Source of the DNA: Actinomycetota bacterium
GTDB taxonomy: Bacteria > Actinomycetota > Actinomycetes > Nanopelagicales > Nanopelagicaceae
Direction of reading: 5' to 3'
Assembly (NCBI GenBank): GCA_947503395.1
Contig: CANNDP010000031.1
Span: 1 to 10,081 of the forward strand
Length of the DNA: 10,081 bases
A model generated the notes under the pieces. It was not told the DNA's origin, made no database searches, and saw nothing but the letters and a program-made list of their open reading frames with translations. Positions 1 through 6,622 of the stretch are shown here, in pieces. A program made the position numbers and the translations under genes. Position 1 is the first letter of the stretch; every line of letters begins with the position of its first letter.

Positions 1-40
1 TTCCAGCATTCTTGCCAAAGTTTAGGAGAGGATAGATTTT

Positions 41-538
41 ATGAGTATCGGTTTAGAGCGTTTATTGAAACATATGGCTTGGGCTAATCAATTAACAATT
101 AAGCATCTAGCAACTCTTCCTGAAGATGCTCTAAAGTCTTTTGCCACAAATCCTGAGTGGTTTGTCGCTGAGATTACTCATCACATCGTTGATTCATCAG
201 ATGCCTATGCATTTCGCATAACCGGTAAACACCCTGAGGTCCCTGGAGAGGCAATTCAAGAGATAGAGAAAAATGCTGATTTGGAAGTACTTGCCAAGCA
301 GGCCGCAGCTATCGATGCTGCTCTTCTTGAGTCTGCAAAGCTAGATGATGAGCTACTTGAATTTGAGAACTATTCAGGAAACCTTGTTAAAAGATGGCGC
401 TCCACGATTCTCTCCCAAAGCATCCACCATGCAACTGAGCATCGAGCACAAATTGCTAGCGCCCTTGAGGCCAAGGGGTTTAAGCCGGTAAATCTTGATG
501 ATCTAGATCTTTGGAGCTATGAGATTAGCAATGGATAA
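41..538 (+). CDS. DinB-fold (DinB/YfiT superfamily) putative metal-dependent protein
   Basis: A 165-residue protein of the DinB superfamily, a four-helix-bundle fold that usually binds a divalent metal through three histidines. The likely triad is H47 or H48 after helix 2, then H130 and H134 in the segment SIHHATEHRAQ near the C-terminus, with the family's usual H-x3-H spacing. There is no signal peptide, so it is probably cytosolic. Family members include thiol-dependent transferases and isomerases (several mycothiol- or bacillithiol-dependent) and DNA-damage-induced proteins of unknown function; the sequence does not show which applies. The ATG is supported by a strong Shine-Dalgarno, AGGAGAGG at 24-31, 9 bases upstream. 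The SD overlaps a TAG at 23-25 that could end an upstream gene, so this may be an internal operon gene. Fold call is confident; substrate is unknown. Confidence 0.85.
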   Translation: MSIGLERLLKHMAWANQLTIKHLATLPEDALKSFATNPEWFVAEITHHIVDSSDAYAFRITGKHPEVPGEAIQEIEKNADLEVLAKQAAAIDAALLESAKLDDELLEFENYSGNLVKRWRSTILSQSIHHATEHRAQIASALEAKGFKPVNLDDLDLWSYEISNG

Positions 539-558
539 GTCCAAATAGACTATGTCCC

Positions 559-564
559 TATATT
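559..564 (+). promoter_or_regulatory. Possible -10 element for the 39-aa Cys-rich gene
   Basis: TATATT matches the TATAAT consensus in five of six positions. It lies 31 bases before the ATG at 595 and would give a leader of roughly 24 bases containing the Shine-Dalgarno. No convincing -35 hexamer is visible at the usual distance. The gene could instead be read through from the DinB gene, whose stop is only 56 bases upstream of the ATG. Confidence 0.4.
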
Positions 565-577
565 TAAAGTTATTTAT

Positions 578-585
578 GGAGAGGA
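578..585 (+). promoter_or_regulatory. Shine-Dalgarno of the 39-aa Cys-rich gene
   Basis: GGAGAGGA sits 9 bases before the ATG at 595. It closely resembles the SD of the DinB gene at 24-31. This site is a main reason for accepting so short a reading frame as a real gene. Confidence 0.7.
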
Positions 586-594
586 ACTCTTTTT

Positions 595-714
595 ATGTGT
601 AGCGCAGTTAAATGTCGCTCTTGTGGCAAGTGGACTTGGGAAGGCTGCGGAGAGCATATCGCCGAAGCTCTTGCCGGAATCAGTAAAGAGCAGATCTGCA
701 GCTGCCCTCGTTAA
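595..714 (+). CDS. Small Cys-rich putative zinc-binding protein (39 aa)
   Basis: A short gene of 39 codons plus TAA. The product begins MCSAVKCRSCGKWTWEGCGE and ends in QICSCPR. It has six cysteines (C2, C7, C10, C18, C35, C37) and H21; the C7-x2-C10 knuckle plus later cysteines suggests a mini zinc ribbon. From memory, very similar conserved hypothetical proteins of about 40 residues, starting MCxxVxCxxCGKxTWxGCGxH, occur in many bacteria with no assigned function. A good Shine-Dalgarno at 578-585 supports the start. Its stop codon overlaps the stop of the opposing photolyase gene by 4 bases. High Cys density, motif conservation and the SD make a chance reading frame unlikely. Function is unknown; metal binding is inferred from the cysteine spacing. 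Confidence 0.75.
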   Translation: MCSAVKCRSCGKWTWEGCGEHIAEALAGISKEQICSCPR

Positions 715-2186
715 AGTTTTCCTTGATCTAGTTTCTTAAGCACATCTTTAGCTCTTGATCTAACTTCATCTAAATCTTTAAGTCGATCAAGGCCAAATAG
801 CTGTTGGGCAATCCGGTGATTTCCTTGAAACTGCTGGCGATGTCGATCGAGAAAGTCCCAATAGAGAGTTGTAAAAGGACAGGCATCATCGCCGGTGCGC
901 TTCTTTGGATCAAAGAAACAACCTTTGCAGTGTGTGCTCATTCTTGAGATATAGGCGCCCCCTGCCGCGTAGGGCTTTGTCATCATAATTCCACCATCGG
1001 CATGAACTCCCATACCAATTACATTGGGAACCATCACCCAATCTGTGGCATCAATGAAAACCTCTCTCATCCATTGGAGAAATTGCTGAGGATTAATTCC
1101 AGCTATTAGGGCAAAGTTACTTAAGATCATTAAGCGCGGAATGTGATGAACCCAGGCGCGATTATTGATATCGGTAATCGTGTTTTTCATGCAGTTCATA
1201 TTGGTTTTACTTGGATTGCTAAACAATTGCGGCAGCTCTCGCTTTGCGTGCAAACCATTTTTTTGGCGATACTCTCTTCCTAGATACCAATACATTCCAT
1301 TGACATACTCGCGCCAGCCGATGATCTGCCTGATAAAGGCCTCTGCAGAGGCTATTGGAATATCTCCCTTTTCAAATCTCTTAAGCGCTGCCTTAATAAC
1401 TTCTTCGGGGTGAAGAAGGCCGTTATTTAAGTAAGGGCTAAGCAGTGAGTGATGTAGCGCCCAGTTCTCATCGGTGATGGCATCTTCATAGGGACCAAAG
1501 TTTGCGAAGTGATTTTTAAGAAAGTTATCAAGTTGTTTAAGGGCGCCAGCTCTAGTTGTGGCCCAATTAGTAGATGGGCTATGTCCTAGCTCTTTAGCAA
1601 CCTCTAGATCTATTTGATCTGGGGAGTGGTTTAGATATTTGGGCCAAGTGTAGTTCTTTGGCGGCGGGAGGCGATTTTCCTTATCAAAGTTCCATGCCCC
1701 ACCTAGCGGCTTTGCTTTATCCATCAAGATATTTAGACGAACTCTCTGTTTGCGATAGAAGTTCTCCATCAAGTAGCTCTTCTGTTCATCGGCCCATTTG
1801 GCAAAGAGTGATCGAGAAGTGAGAAAGAAATCGTTTTCAACAAAACTTACGCCATATTCACTCAAAGATTGAAAGAGACGATGCGATGAAGGCTCTGCTG
1901 CAAAAATCTTTACATTCTTGTATTTCTTTGAAAGCTCATCAAGACCTGCAGTTGTGCTACTTGCTTTTATATATTCGACTTTAAATCCTTTTTCTCCTAG
2001 CTCTTGTGCAAAATGTCTAGCACTTGAGATTAAGAAATAGAGCCGCTCAGGATGCCAATTCTTACCGGTAGTCATTGGCTCACTTTGAATCAGCGCAATT
2101 ACATCCTTCTTGGCATCAGCGCTCTTTAAAACACCGTATTTGGCATGTAATTGATCAAAGCCAATATAGAGGATGCGCTCTATCAT
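711..2186 (-). CDS. FeS-type (6-4) photolyase / cryptochrome (FeS-BCP, PhrB-like)
   Basis: A 491-residue member of the iron-sulfur bacterial cryptochrome/photolyase family, which uses FAD, a lumazine antenna and a 4Fe-4S cluster, typically to repair (6-4) photoproducts with blue light. The four cluster cysteines are C332, C420, C423 and C436; as I recall them, the Agrobacterium PhrB ligands (350, 438, 441, 454) have identical spacing with a constant offset of 18. H347-H348 in the segment WVHHIPR correspond to the PhrB active-site histidines. The C-terminal FAD domain shows the family blocks NVIGMGVHADGG, TKPYAAGGAYISRMS and ACPF near 436. The N-terminal antenna domain spans about residues 1-130. 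Two residues of the PhrB photoreduction chain appear replaced (N324, M373; see findings). The start is set by a leaderless -10 at 2194-2199; no SD is visible. Repair versus signalling cannot be decided from sequence. Confidence 0.92.
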   Translation of the reverse strand: MIERILYIGFDQLHAKYGVLKSADAKKDVIALIQSEPMTTGKNWHPERLYFLISSARHFAQELGEKGFKVEYIKASSTTAGLDELSKKYKNVKIFAAEPSSHRLFQSLSEYGVSFVENDFFLTSRSLFAKWADEQKSYLMENFYRKQRVRLNILMDKAKPLGGAWNFDKENRLPPPKNYTWPKYLNHSPDQIDLEVAKELGHSPSTNWATTRAGALKQLDNFLKNHFANFGPYEDAITDENWALHHSLLSPYLNNGLLHPEEVIKAALKRFEKGDIPIASAEAFIRQIIGWREYVNGMYWYLGREYRQKNGLHAKRELPQLFSNPSKTNMNCMKNTITDINNRAWVHHIPRLMILSNFALIAGINPQQFLQWMREVFIDATDWVMVPNVIGMGVHADGGIMMTKPYAAGGAYISRMSTHCKGCFFDPKKRTGDDACPFTTLYWDFLDRHRQQFQGNHRIAQQLFGLDRLKDLDEVRSRAKDVLKKLDQGKL

Positions 2187-2193
2187 GCGCGCA

Positions 2194-2199
2194 ATTGTA
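2194..2199 (-). promoter_or_regulatory. -10 element of a leaderless photolyase transcript
   Basis: On the minus strand this reads TACAAT (five of six to TATAAT) with exactly 7 bases before the ATG at 2186, placing the transcript start at or next to the start codon. No Shine-Dalgarno exists in the 36-base spacer and no clear -35 is seen. It faces away from the LLM gene's -10 at 2210-2215. Confidence 0.6.
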
Positions 2200-2209
2200 T
2201 TGGCCCTGA

Positions 2210-2215
2210 TAGATT
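2210..2215 (+). promoter_or_regulatory. Extended -10 element of a leaderless LLM oxidoreductase transcript
   Basis: TAGATT is preceded by TGA at 2207-2209, giving an extended TGn -10, and lies exactly 7 bases before the ATG at 2223. The transcript would start at or next to the A of the start codon. This placement and the lack of an SD favour 2223 as the true start over the upstream in-frame ATG at 2151. Confidence 0.6.
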
Positions 2216-2222
2216 TTGCTCT

Positions 2223-3290
2223 ATGGATTTAGATAATCTCAAATTTGGCCTCGATACCTTCGGTGATACTCAAAACGATGATTCTGGAGCGCCTATCTCT
2301 GCAGCAGCCACGATTAGAAATGTGGTTGAGCAGGCCGTTCTGGCAGATCAATTAGGCCTAGATCATTTCAGCATTGGCGAGCATCACAGAGATGATTTTG
2401 CAATATCTTCGCCAGATACTGTTCTGGCCGGAATTGCTACTAGAACAAAGCAGATAACACTTGGCACAGGGGTTACGGTTTTATCAAGTGATGATCCAGT
2501 TCGGGTCTATCAAAGATTTGCCACAATTGATGCGCTCTCAAATGGAAGAGCAGAAATTACTGCAGGGCGAGGATCATTTATCGAATCCTTTCCACTCTTT
2601 GGCTATGAACTATCTGATTACGGCGCGCTATTTGAAGAAAAACTTGAGCTATTAGTTGAGATATTAAAAGAGAATGCAGTGACCTGGTCAGGAAGTATGC
2701 GAGCACCACTTATTAATCAGGAGATCTATCCAAAGACTGAGCGCGGCAGCATTCCACTTAGAGTTGGTGTTGGTGGAACTCCTGAGTCGGTTGTAAGAGC
2801 TGCAAGGCTTAATGCCAAATTAGCAATTGCCATCATTGGCGGAGATCCTGCCCGCTTTGCGCCATTTGCAGATCTTTATCGAAGTTCAATGAATGAATTT
2901 GGTCATCCAATTCGCCCTATCTCTATTCACTCACCAGGTCATATCGCTGCCTCACAGGAGATTGCAATCGAGGAGCTCTGGCCACATTATCAAGTGATGT
3001 TTGGACGTATTGGCAGAGAGCGCGGCTGGGGGCAGGTTACAAAAGAACAATTCATCAATGAAGTTAAATATGGCTCCTTCTATGTAGGAACGCCAGAGCA
3101 GGTGGCAAGAAAGATTGCCTATGCAATGAAATCTATTGGGGCTGAGAGATTTGATTTCAAGTATTCAAATGGGCCTATGGCGCACTCAAAATTGATGAAT
3201 TCAATTGAGCTTTATGCCACTCAGGTCGTTCCTATGGTCAAGGAGATATTAAGCGCTGATAGAGCAGCAAGCAGTGCTAGCGCAAGGTGA
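2223..3290 (+). CDS. LLM-class flavin-dependent oxidoreductase (LLM_2I7G-like)
   Basis: A 355-residue luciferase-like monooxygenase-family protein with the TIM-barrel pattern of this superfamily. It matches, from memory, the subgroup typified by Agrobacterium structure 2I7G: LDTFGD at 10-15, GEHHRDDFAISSP at 52-64, VLSSDDPVRVYQRFATID at 86-103 and GRGSFIESFPLFGY at 115-128. Members use reduced FMN or, in many actinobacteria, coenzyme F420; substrate and cofactor are not determined here. It lacks a signal peptide and should be cytosolic. I start the gene at 2223 rather than at the upstream in-frame ATG (2151), because the extra 24 residues are not family-like, would overlap the photolyase coding region, and a leaderless -10 sits just before 2223. 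The C-terminus ends in an Ala/Ser-rich tail. nhaA follows after 13 bases. Confidence 0.9.
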   Translation: MDLDNLKFGLDTFGDTQNDDSGAPISAAATIRNVVEQAVLADQLGLDHFSIGEHHRDDFAISSPDTVLAGIATRTKQITLGTGVTVLSSDDPVRVYQRFATIDALSNGRAEITAGRGSFIESFPLFGYELSDYGALFEEKLELLVEILKENAVTWSGSMRAPLINQEIYPKTERGSIPLRVGVGGTPESVVRAARLNAKLAIAIIGGDPARFAPFADLYRSSMNEFGHPIRPISIHSPGHIAASQEIAIEELWPHYQVMFGRIGRERGWGQVTKEQFINEVKYGSFYVGTPEQVARKIAYAMKSIGAERFDFKYSNGPMAHSKLMNSIELYATQVVPMVKEILSADRAASSASAR

Positions 3291-3296
3291 TACCTT
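3288..3296 (+). promoter_or_regulatory. Possible extended -10 for leaderless nhaA, built on the LLM stop codon
   Basis: The LLM stop TGA (3288-3290) is followed directly by TACCTT, forming TGn plus TAnnnT, exactly 7 bases before the nhaA ATG at 3304. TACCTT matches TATAAT at only three positions, although these are the key T1, A2 and T6. The nearest purine-rich stretch, AAGGTG at 3284-3289, is 14 bases from the ATG, too far for a good SD. Confidence 0.4.
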
Positions 3297-3303
3297 TTAG
3301 ATT

Positions 3304-4500
3304 ATGAATCGCGTGATTGCCCCTTTGAGAGACTTTCTTCATAGAGAGTCATCTAGCGGCACTCTAATTCTTATCGCTTCAGCCCTTGGCTTACTTGCGG
3401 CAAACTCTGGACTTGCAGATAGCTACTTTGCTTTTCTACATCTTAAATTACAAATAGGACCATCGAGTCTGGAATTAGAATTCACAATATTAAAGAGCAT
3501 CAACTATTTTCTTATGAGCCTCTTTTTCTTCGTCGTTGGCCTAGAGATTAAACGAGAGTTAACTTCAGGCCATCTAGCATCTTTTAAAGCAGCGGCAGCT
3601 CCACTATTTGCAGCGCTTGGCGGAATGAGCCTTCCAGCCATTATTTATCTAGCAATTGCCGGAGGAGTGGAACCAAATGGTTGGGCAGTTCCGGTGGCAA
3701 CCGATATTGCACTTGCCGTTGGACTTCTTGCCTTGGTTGGAAGTAGCGCAATTGCATCGCTTCGATCATTTCTACTAGCGCTAGCTGTAATTGATGATAT
3801 TGGAGCGATATTAATTATTGCCCTGGTTTACTCAACTGGAGTTAACCTCTCCTGGGGCCTTGCAGGACTTCTTACGATTTTTGCCATCTTGGGATTTAGA
3901 AAGCTTGGAAGTCAATCTGTATTGGTCTATCTGCCGCTTGCCTTATCACTCTGGTATTGCGCATACAGATTCGGGATACATCCAACAATTGCTGGAGTTA
4001 TTTTGGGTTTGCTCACCCCGAATATTGCACGGACCAAATCAAATCTAATTGATGGTGAAGATGGATCCGTATCGGTTATTGAATACTTAGAGCATAAATT
4101 TCATCCGATTAGTAGCTATGTAATCGTGCCAATTTTTGCTTTTGCAAATACTGGAGTTGAGATTTCAAGCCAGTCAATTAACAGCGCGCTTAACTCAGTT
4201 ATTGCTTGGGGAATCTTCCTCGGTTTAGTAATTGGCAAACCGCTAGGCGTGCTCCTTGCAACCATGGCGGCAAGAAAAATAAAGTTTGCCGAATACCCAC
4301 AAGGTGCTAGGAATCTAGATCTAATTGCCACAGGAAGCGCCGCAGGAATTGGATTTACCGTTGCAATATTTATTGCTCGCTTGGCTTTTGAAGGCCCCGA
4401 GATTGTGAATCTAGCAATCTTTTCAGTGATTATGGGATCTGTGGTCAGTGCTCTGATTAGCTTGCTTATCTTTAAAACTATAAGGCGCTCAAAGCTCTAG
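3304..4500 (+). CDS. nhaA: Na+/H+ antiporter NhaA
   Basis: A 398-residue integral membrane protein that exchanges cytoplasmic Na+ (or Li+) for periplasmic or external protons, controlling sodium and pH. All hallmark residues are present: D134 in PVATDIALAVG, the ion-binding pair D164-D165 in ALAVIDDIGAI, and K312 in VIGKPLGVLLA, corresponding to E. coli D133, D163/D164 and K300. GLEIKREL at 79-86 matches the cytoplasmic segment linked to pH sensing. About 12 hydrophobic helices are expected and the length is normal for the family. The gene follows the LLM oxidoreductase by 13 bases and may be co-transcribed with it, but it lacks a well-spaced SD and has a plausible leaderless -10. Its stop overlaps the stop of the opposing DUF2231 gene by 4 bases. 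Confidence 0.96.
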   Translation: MNRVIAPLRDFLHRESSSGTLILIASALGLLAANSGLADSYFAFLHLKLQIGPSSLELEFTILKSINYFLMSLFFFVVGLEIKRELTSGHLASFKAAAAPLFAALGGMSLPAIIYLAIAGGVEPNGWAVPVATDIALAVGLLALVGSSAIASLRSFLLALAVIDDIGAILIIALVYSTGVNLSWGLAGLLTIFAILGFRKLGSQSVLVYLPLALSLWYCAYRFGIHPTIAGVILGLLTPNIARTKSNLIDGEDGSVSVIEYLEHKFHPISSYVIVPIFAFANTGVEISSQSINSALNSVIAWGIFLGLVIGKPLGVLLATMAARKIKFAEYPQGARNLDLIATGSAAGIGFTVAIFIARLAFEGPEIVNLAIFSVIMGSVVSALISLLIFKTIRRSKL

Positions 4501-4985
4501 TTCTTAGCTAGCCAGCCCCAGACCGATTCTGCTCCTGAGTGGCCGGTTAAGAAGATATAGACCAGAGCCAAGATTGCAGCAAGGGCTAGAAGAATTGAAA
4601 CCAACCTTCTTACAAGAGGTGAGCCAATACCAGCGCCAGTTTTATCCATCCGATATCGAATAAATAGCAGAATCAAAAGTGGAATGAATGTAAATGGCGC
4701 AATTTCGCCATAGCTCTCATGTCGTTCAACTTCCTTGTTGAGTCTTTCTTGAAAAGATTCTCCACTTGCTTTGGCAAGAAACAAAGATAGTTGTGAAATT
4801 ACTGCAAGAACCAGAACTGGAAGGCCATATTTTCTTGAAAAACTTGGCCAATAAGACATAGCAAGAGCAGCAAAGGCCACTAGTGGAACTAAAACAACTG
4901 GGGCATGTGAGGCTAGAGGGTGGAGTGGAAGTCCAGCAATTAGATCAAAAGGTCCACCAAGATCATCGCCATCAAATAATTTCAT
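4497..4985 (-). CDS. DUF2231 family membrane protein
   Basis: A 162-residue predicted inner-membrane protein of the DUF2231 family. The family signatures are clear: GLPLHPLASHAPV at 18-30, SGE at 74-76, RHESYGEIAP at 88-97 and TGHSGAESVW at 147-156. Four hydrophobic segments lie at about 28-46, 54-71, 97-110 and 127-146. Conserved histidines H22, H27, H89 and H149 sit near membrane edges; heme or metal binding is possible but only inferred, and the biochemical role of the family is unknown to me. It lies 21 bases downstream of the GGT-family gene on the same strand, but a good leaderless -10 at 4993-4998 suggests independent transcription. It ends tail-to-tail with nhaA with a 4-base overlap. 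Confidence 0.9.
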   Translation of the reverse strand: MKLFDGDDLGGPFDLIAGLPLHPLASHAPVVLVPLVAFAALAMSYWPSFSRKYGLPVLVLAVISQLSLFLAKASGESFQERLNKEVERHESYGEIAPFTFIPLLILLFIRYRMDKTGAGIGSPLVRRLVSILLALAAILALVYIFLTGHSGAESVWGWLAKN

Positions 4986-4992
4986 AGGGCTA

Positions 4993-4998
4993 AGTATA
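4993..4998 (-). promoter_or_regulatory. -10 element of a leaderless DUF2231 transcript
   Basis: On the minus strand this reads TATACT (five of six to TATAAT), 7 bases before the ATG at 4985, inside the 21-base gap after the GGT-family gene. There is no Shine-Dalgarno before this ATG, which argues against simple translation from a polycistronic mRNA. Confidence 0.6.
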
Positions 4999-5006
4999 GA
5001 GAAAGC

Positions 5007-6596
5007 CTAGATTCCAGCTGCATGACCTTCACATCTTGGATCAGAGCCTGCGATATAGGTTCCATTTGGCAGGACTTCTAGTAGCTGCACAGCAGAGCCA
5101 TGGCCATAGGCCGAAAGCTCCTCAACGCTATGCCCCTTTTCTTTCAGTGATTGAAGAATCTCTTTCTCCACTCTATTTTCAATCTGCAATACCCCTTCAT
5201 ATCTCTCATCAAGAGATGATCCACCTGACTTATTCAAGTGTTGCCAGCGAGGAGCTTCAGCATTTTCTTGTGGATTCATCTTTAAATCAATGGCATTAAC
5301 AATTAGCTGGAAATTACTCTGCACTTGAATATTTGCCCCAGGAGTTCCTCCCATGTAAGCAAGAGATCCATCTTCTCTAGTTACAGACCAGGCATTTAGT
5401 GTGTGAGCGGGGCGCTTTCCTGGCGCAATAAAGTTTGGCGACTCTGGATCAAGAGAGAATCCGGTTAAGCGATTATTAAGCAGGATGCCAGTTCCTGGAA
5501 TTACCCAGGATGCGCCAAAGCCATGAAAGACACTTTGAATCCAGGAGAGGGCATTGCCATCTCGATCTGCAACTAGAAAATAGGTGGTATCACTTCCTTC
5601 GCTAGATACCGAAGGCTCTTTCAAATTTGCTTTAGTTAAATCTATCTGGCTTCGCCTCTTAGTGATACTTGACGCGGAGAAGAGCTCATCAAGGTTCATA
5701 TCGATATGTTCTGGATCGCCAAGAAGTAAGTAGCGATCTGCAAAGGCAATCTTTTTTGCCTCCACCATTAAGTGAATTCGATCTGCCTCTTGCATCTTTG
5801 CCAAATCGAAACCCTCTGCAATTAATAGCTCCTCAAGCAAAATCATTCCTTGACTTGGTGGGGGCTGGCCATGAATTAAATAGTCGCGATATTTAACGCT
5901 TAATGGCGGTAGAACTCGAGTTCTATGTTCTGCCAAATCTCTAAGGCTAAACCAGCCATCGCTGGCTTCAACTAATTTTCTGGCGATCTCTCCCAGGTAG
6001 AAGGCATCTCGCCCATCTTGAGCTATCGCCTCTAGGGAATCTGCTAAATCACTTTGAATGACTAAATCACCGACTTTTAGGTTGGTATCAAAACCAAGGC
6101 TTTTAAAAACTTGCGTATCTGGAAACATTTTAAGATGACCTGAAATTCTCTTAACAAATCCAGAGTTAGCAGCAAAGCCATTTCTTGCATAATCAATAGC
6201 AGGTGCCAAAATTTGATCCATCGACAAAAGACCAAATTCTTCATGAATCTCAAACCAAGTGGAAACAAGTCCTGGAACAGTTGCGCTTTTAAATCCATGA
6301 TGATCGATTTCATCTTTGAATTGATCGGCGCTAGCACTATGGGCAGCCTCGCCACTTCCATTAAATGCTAAATTCTTCTTTCTTGCTGCGTTATGGGAAA
6401 TAACAAATGCATCACCGCCAAGATGAGATGCGCCAGGTTCAACAACTGCCAATACCGCACTCGTTGCAATTGCAGCATCGCCTGCAGATCCACCTTTAGT
6501 AAGAATTTCAATACCGGCAGAGACTGCAAGTGGTTGACTTGATGCAACGATGCCATTTCTGGCATACACAGGGGAGCGATGTGTGCTCTGGCTCAT
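5007..6596 (-). CDS. Gamma-glutamyltransferase family Ntn-hydrolase (YwrD-like)
   Basis: A 529-residue N-terminal-nucleophile hydrolase of the gamma-glutamyltransferase/acylase superfamily. Such proteins self-cleave before a threonine, which then acts as the nucleophile. Here it is T337 in GSDTTYFLVADRDGNALSW, giving predicted chains of about 336 and 193 residues. The N-terminal block VVEPGASHLGGDAF (51-64) and the NNRLTGFSLDPESPN block (374-388) fit the family. There is no signal peptide, unlike periplasmic E. coli Ggt, so it is probably cytosolic. Residues that bind the gamma-glutamyl group in E. coli Ggt look replaced (see findings), and the closest remembered relatives are YwrD-like proteins, so glutathione may not be the substrate. 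It shares a 26-base spacer with the divergent ABC transporter. Superfamily is confident; substrate is not. Confidence 0.9.
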   Translation of the reverse strand: MSQSTHRSPVYARNGIVASSQPLAVSAGIEILTKGGSAGDAAIATSAVLAVVEPGASHLGGDAFVISHNAARKKNLAFNGSGEAAHSASADQFKDEIDHHGFKSATVPGLVSTWFEIHEEFGLLSMDQILAPAIDYARNGFAANSGFVKRISGHLKMFPDTQVFKSLGFDTNLKVGDLVIQSDLADSLEAIAQDGRDAFYLGEIARKLVEASDGWFSLRDLAEHRTRVLPPLSVKYRDYLIHGQPPPSQGMILLEELLIAEGFDLAKMQEADRIHLMVEAKKIAFADRYLLLGDPEHIDMNLDELFSASSITKRRSQIDLTKANLKEPSVSSEGSDTTYFLVADRDGNALSWIQSVFHGFGASWVIPGTGILLNNRLTGFSLDPESPNFIAPGKRPAHTLNAWSVTREDGSLAYMGGTPGANIQVQSNFQLIVNAIDLKMNPQENAEAPRWQHLNKSGGSSLDERYEGVLQIENRVEKEILQSLKEKGHSVEELSAYGHGSAVQLLEVLPNGTYIAGSDPRCEGHAAGI

Positions 6597-6603
6597 AAAG
6601 TTA

Positions 6604-6609
6604 AGGGTA
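6604..6609 (-). promoter_or_regulatory. -10 element of a leaderless GGT-family transcript
   Basis: On the minus strand this reads TACCCT, a TAnnnT hexamer 7 bases before the ATG at 6596. Shifting by 2 bases gives the richer TATACC (6606-6611) at 9 bases. Either choice overlaps or abuts the plus-strand -10 of the ABC gene. No SD is present. Confidence 0.5.
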
Positions 6610-6615
6610 TAGGCT
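6610..6615 (+). promoter_or_regulatory. -10 element of a leaderless ABC exporter operon transcript
   Basis: TAGGCT lies 7 bases before the ATG at 6623; the alternative TATAGG (6608-6613) lies 9 bases before it. It is directly back-to-back with the minus-strand -10 at 6604-6609. No SD precedes the ATG. Confidence 0.5.
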
Positions 6616-6622
6616 CTGCGAT

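Noticed and set aside
1..25. Tail of an upstream gene ending at TAG 23-25
   Set aside because: The frame would encode only seven residues (SSILAKV), and another frame also gives a plausible end. It cannot be established from this window, though the SD-only start of the next gene makes an upstream co-transcribed gene likely.
539..594. Possible terminator between the DinB gene and the small Cys-rich gene
   Set aside because: No GC-rich stem followed by a T-run could be found; the T-run at 588-594 belongs to the space between SD and start codon.
1165..1413. Plus-strand open frame inside the photolyase gene
   Set aside because: It is antisense to well-conserved photolyase coding sequence, its translation resembles no known protein, and it has no supporting start signals.
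2151..2222. Upstream in-frame ATG that would extend the LLM oxidoreductase by 24 residues
   Set aside because: It overlaps the start of the photolyase gene, the added residues do not resemble the family N-terminus, and a leaderless -10 sits just before the downstream ATG at 2223.
5036..5896. Plus-strand open frames inside the GGT-family gene
   Set aside because: They are shadows of a strongly supported minus-strand gene and show no recognisable domain.
6077..6565. Two minus-strand open frames in another phase within the GGT-family gene
   Set aside because: They overlap the confident frame that carries family motifs, and their Leu/Met-rich translations are typical of frame-shifted reading.
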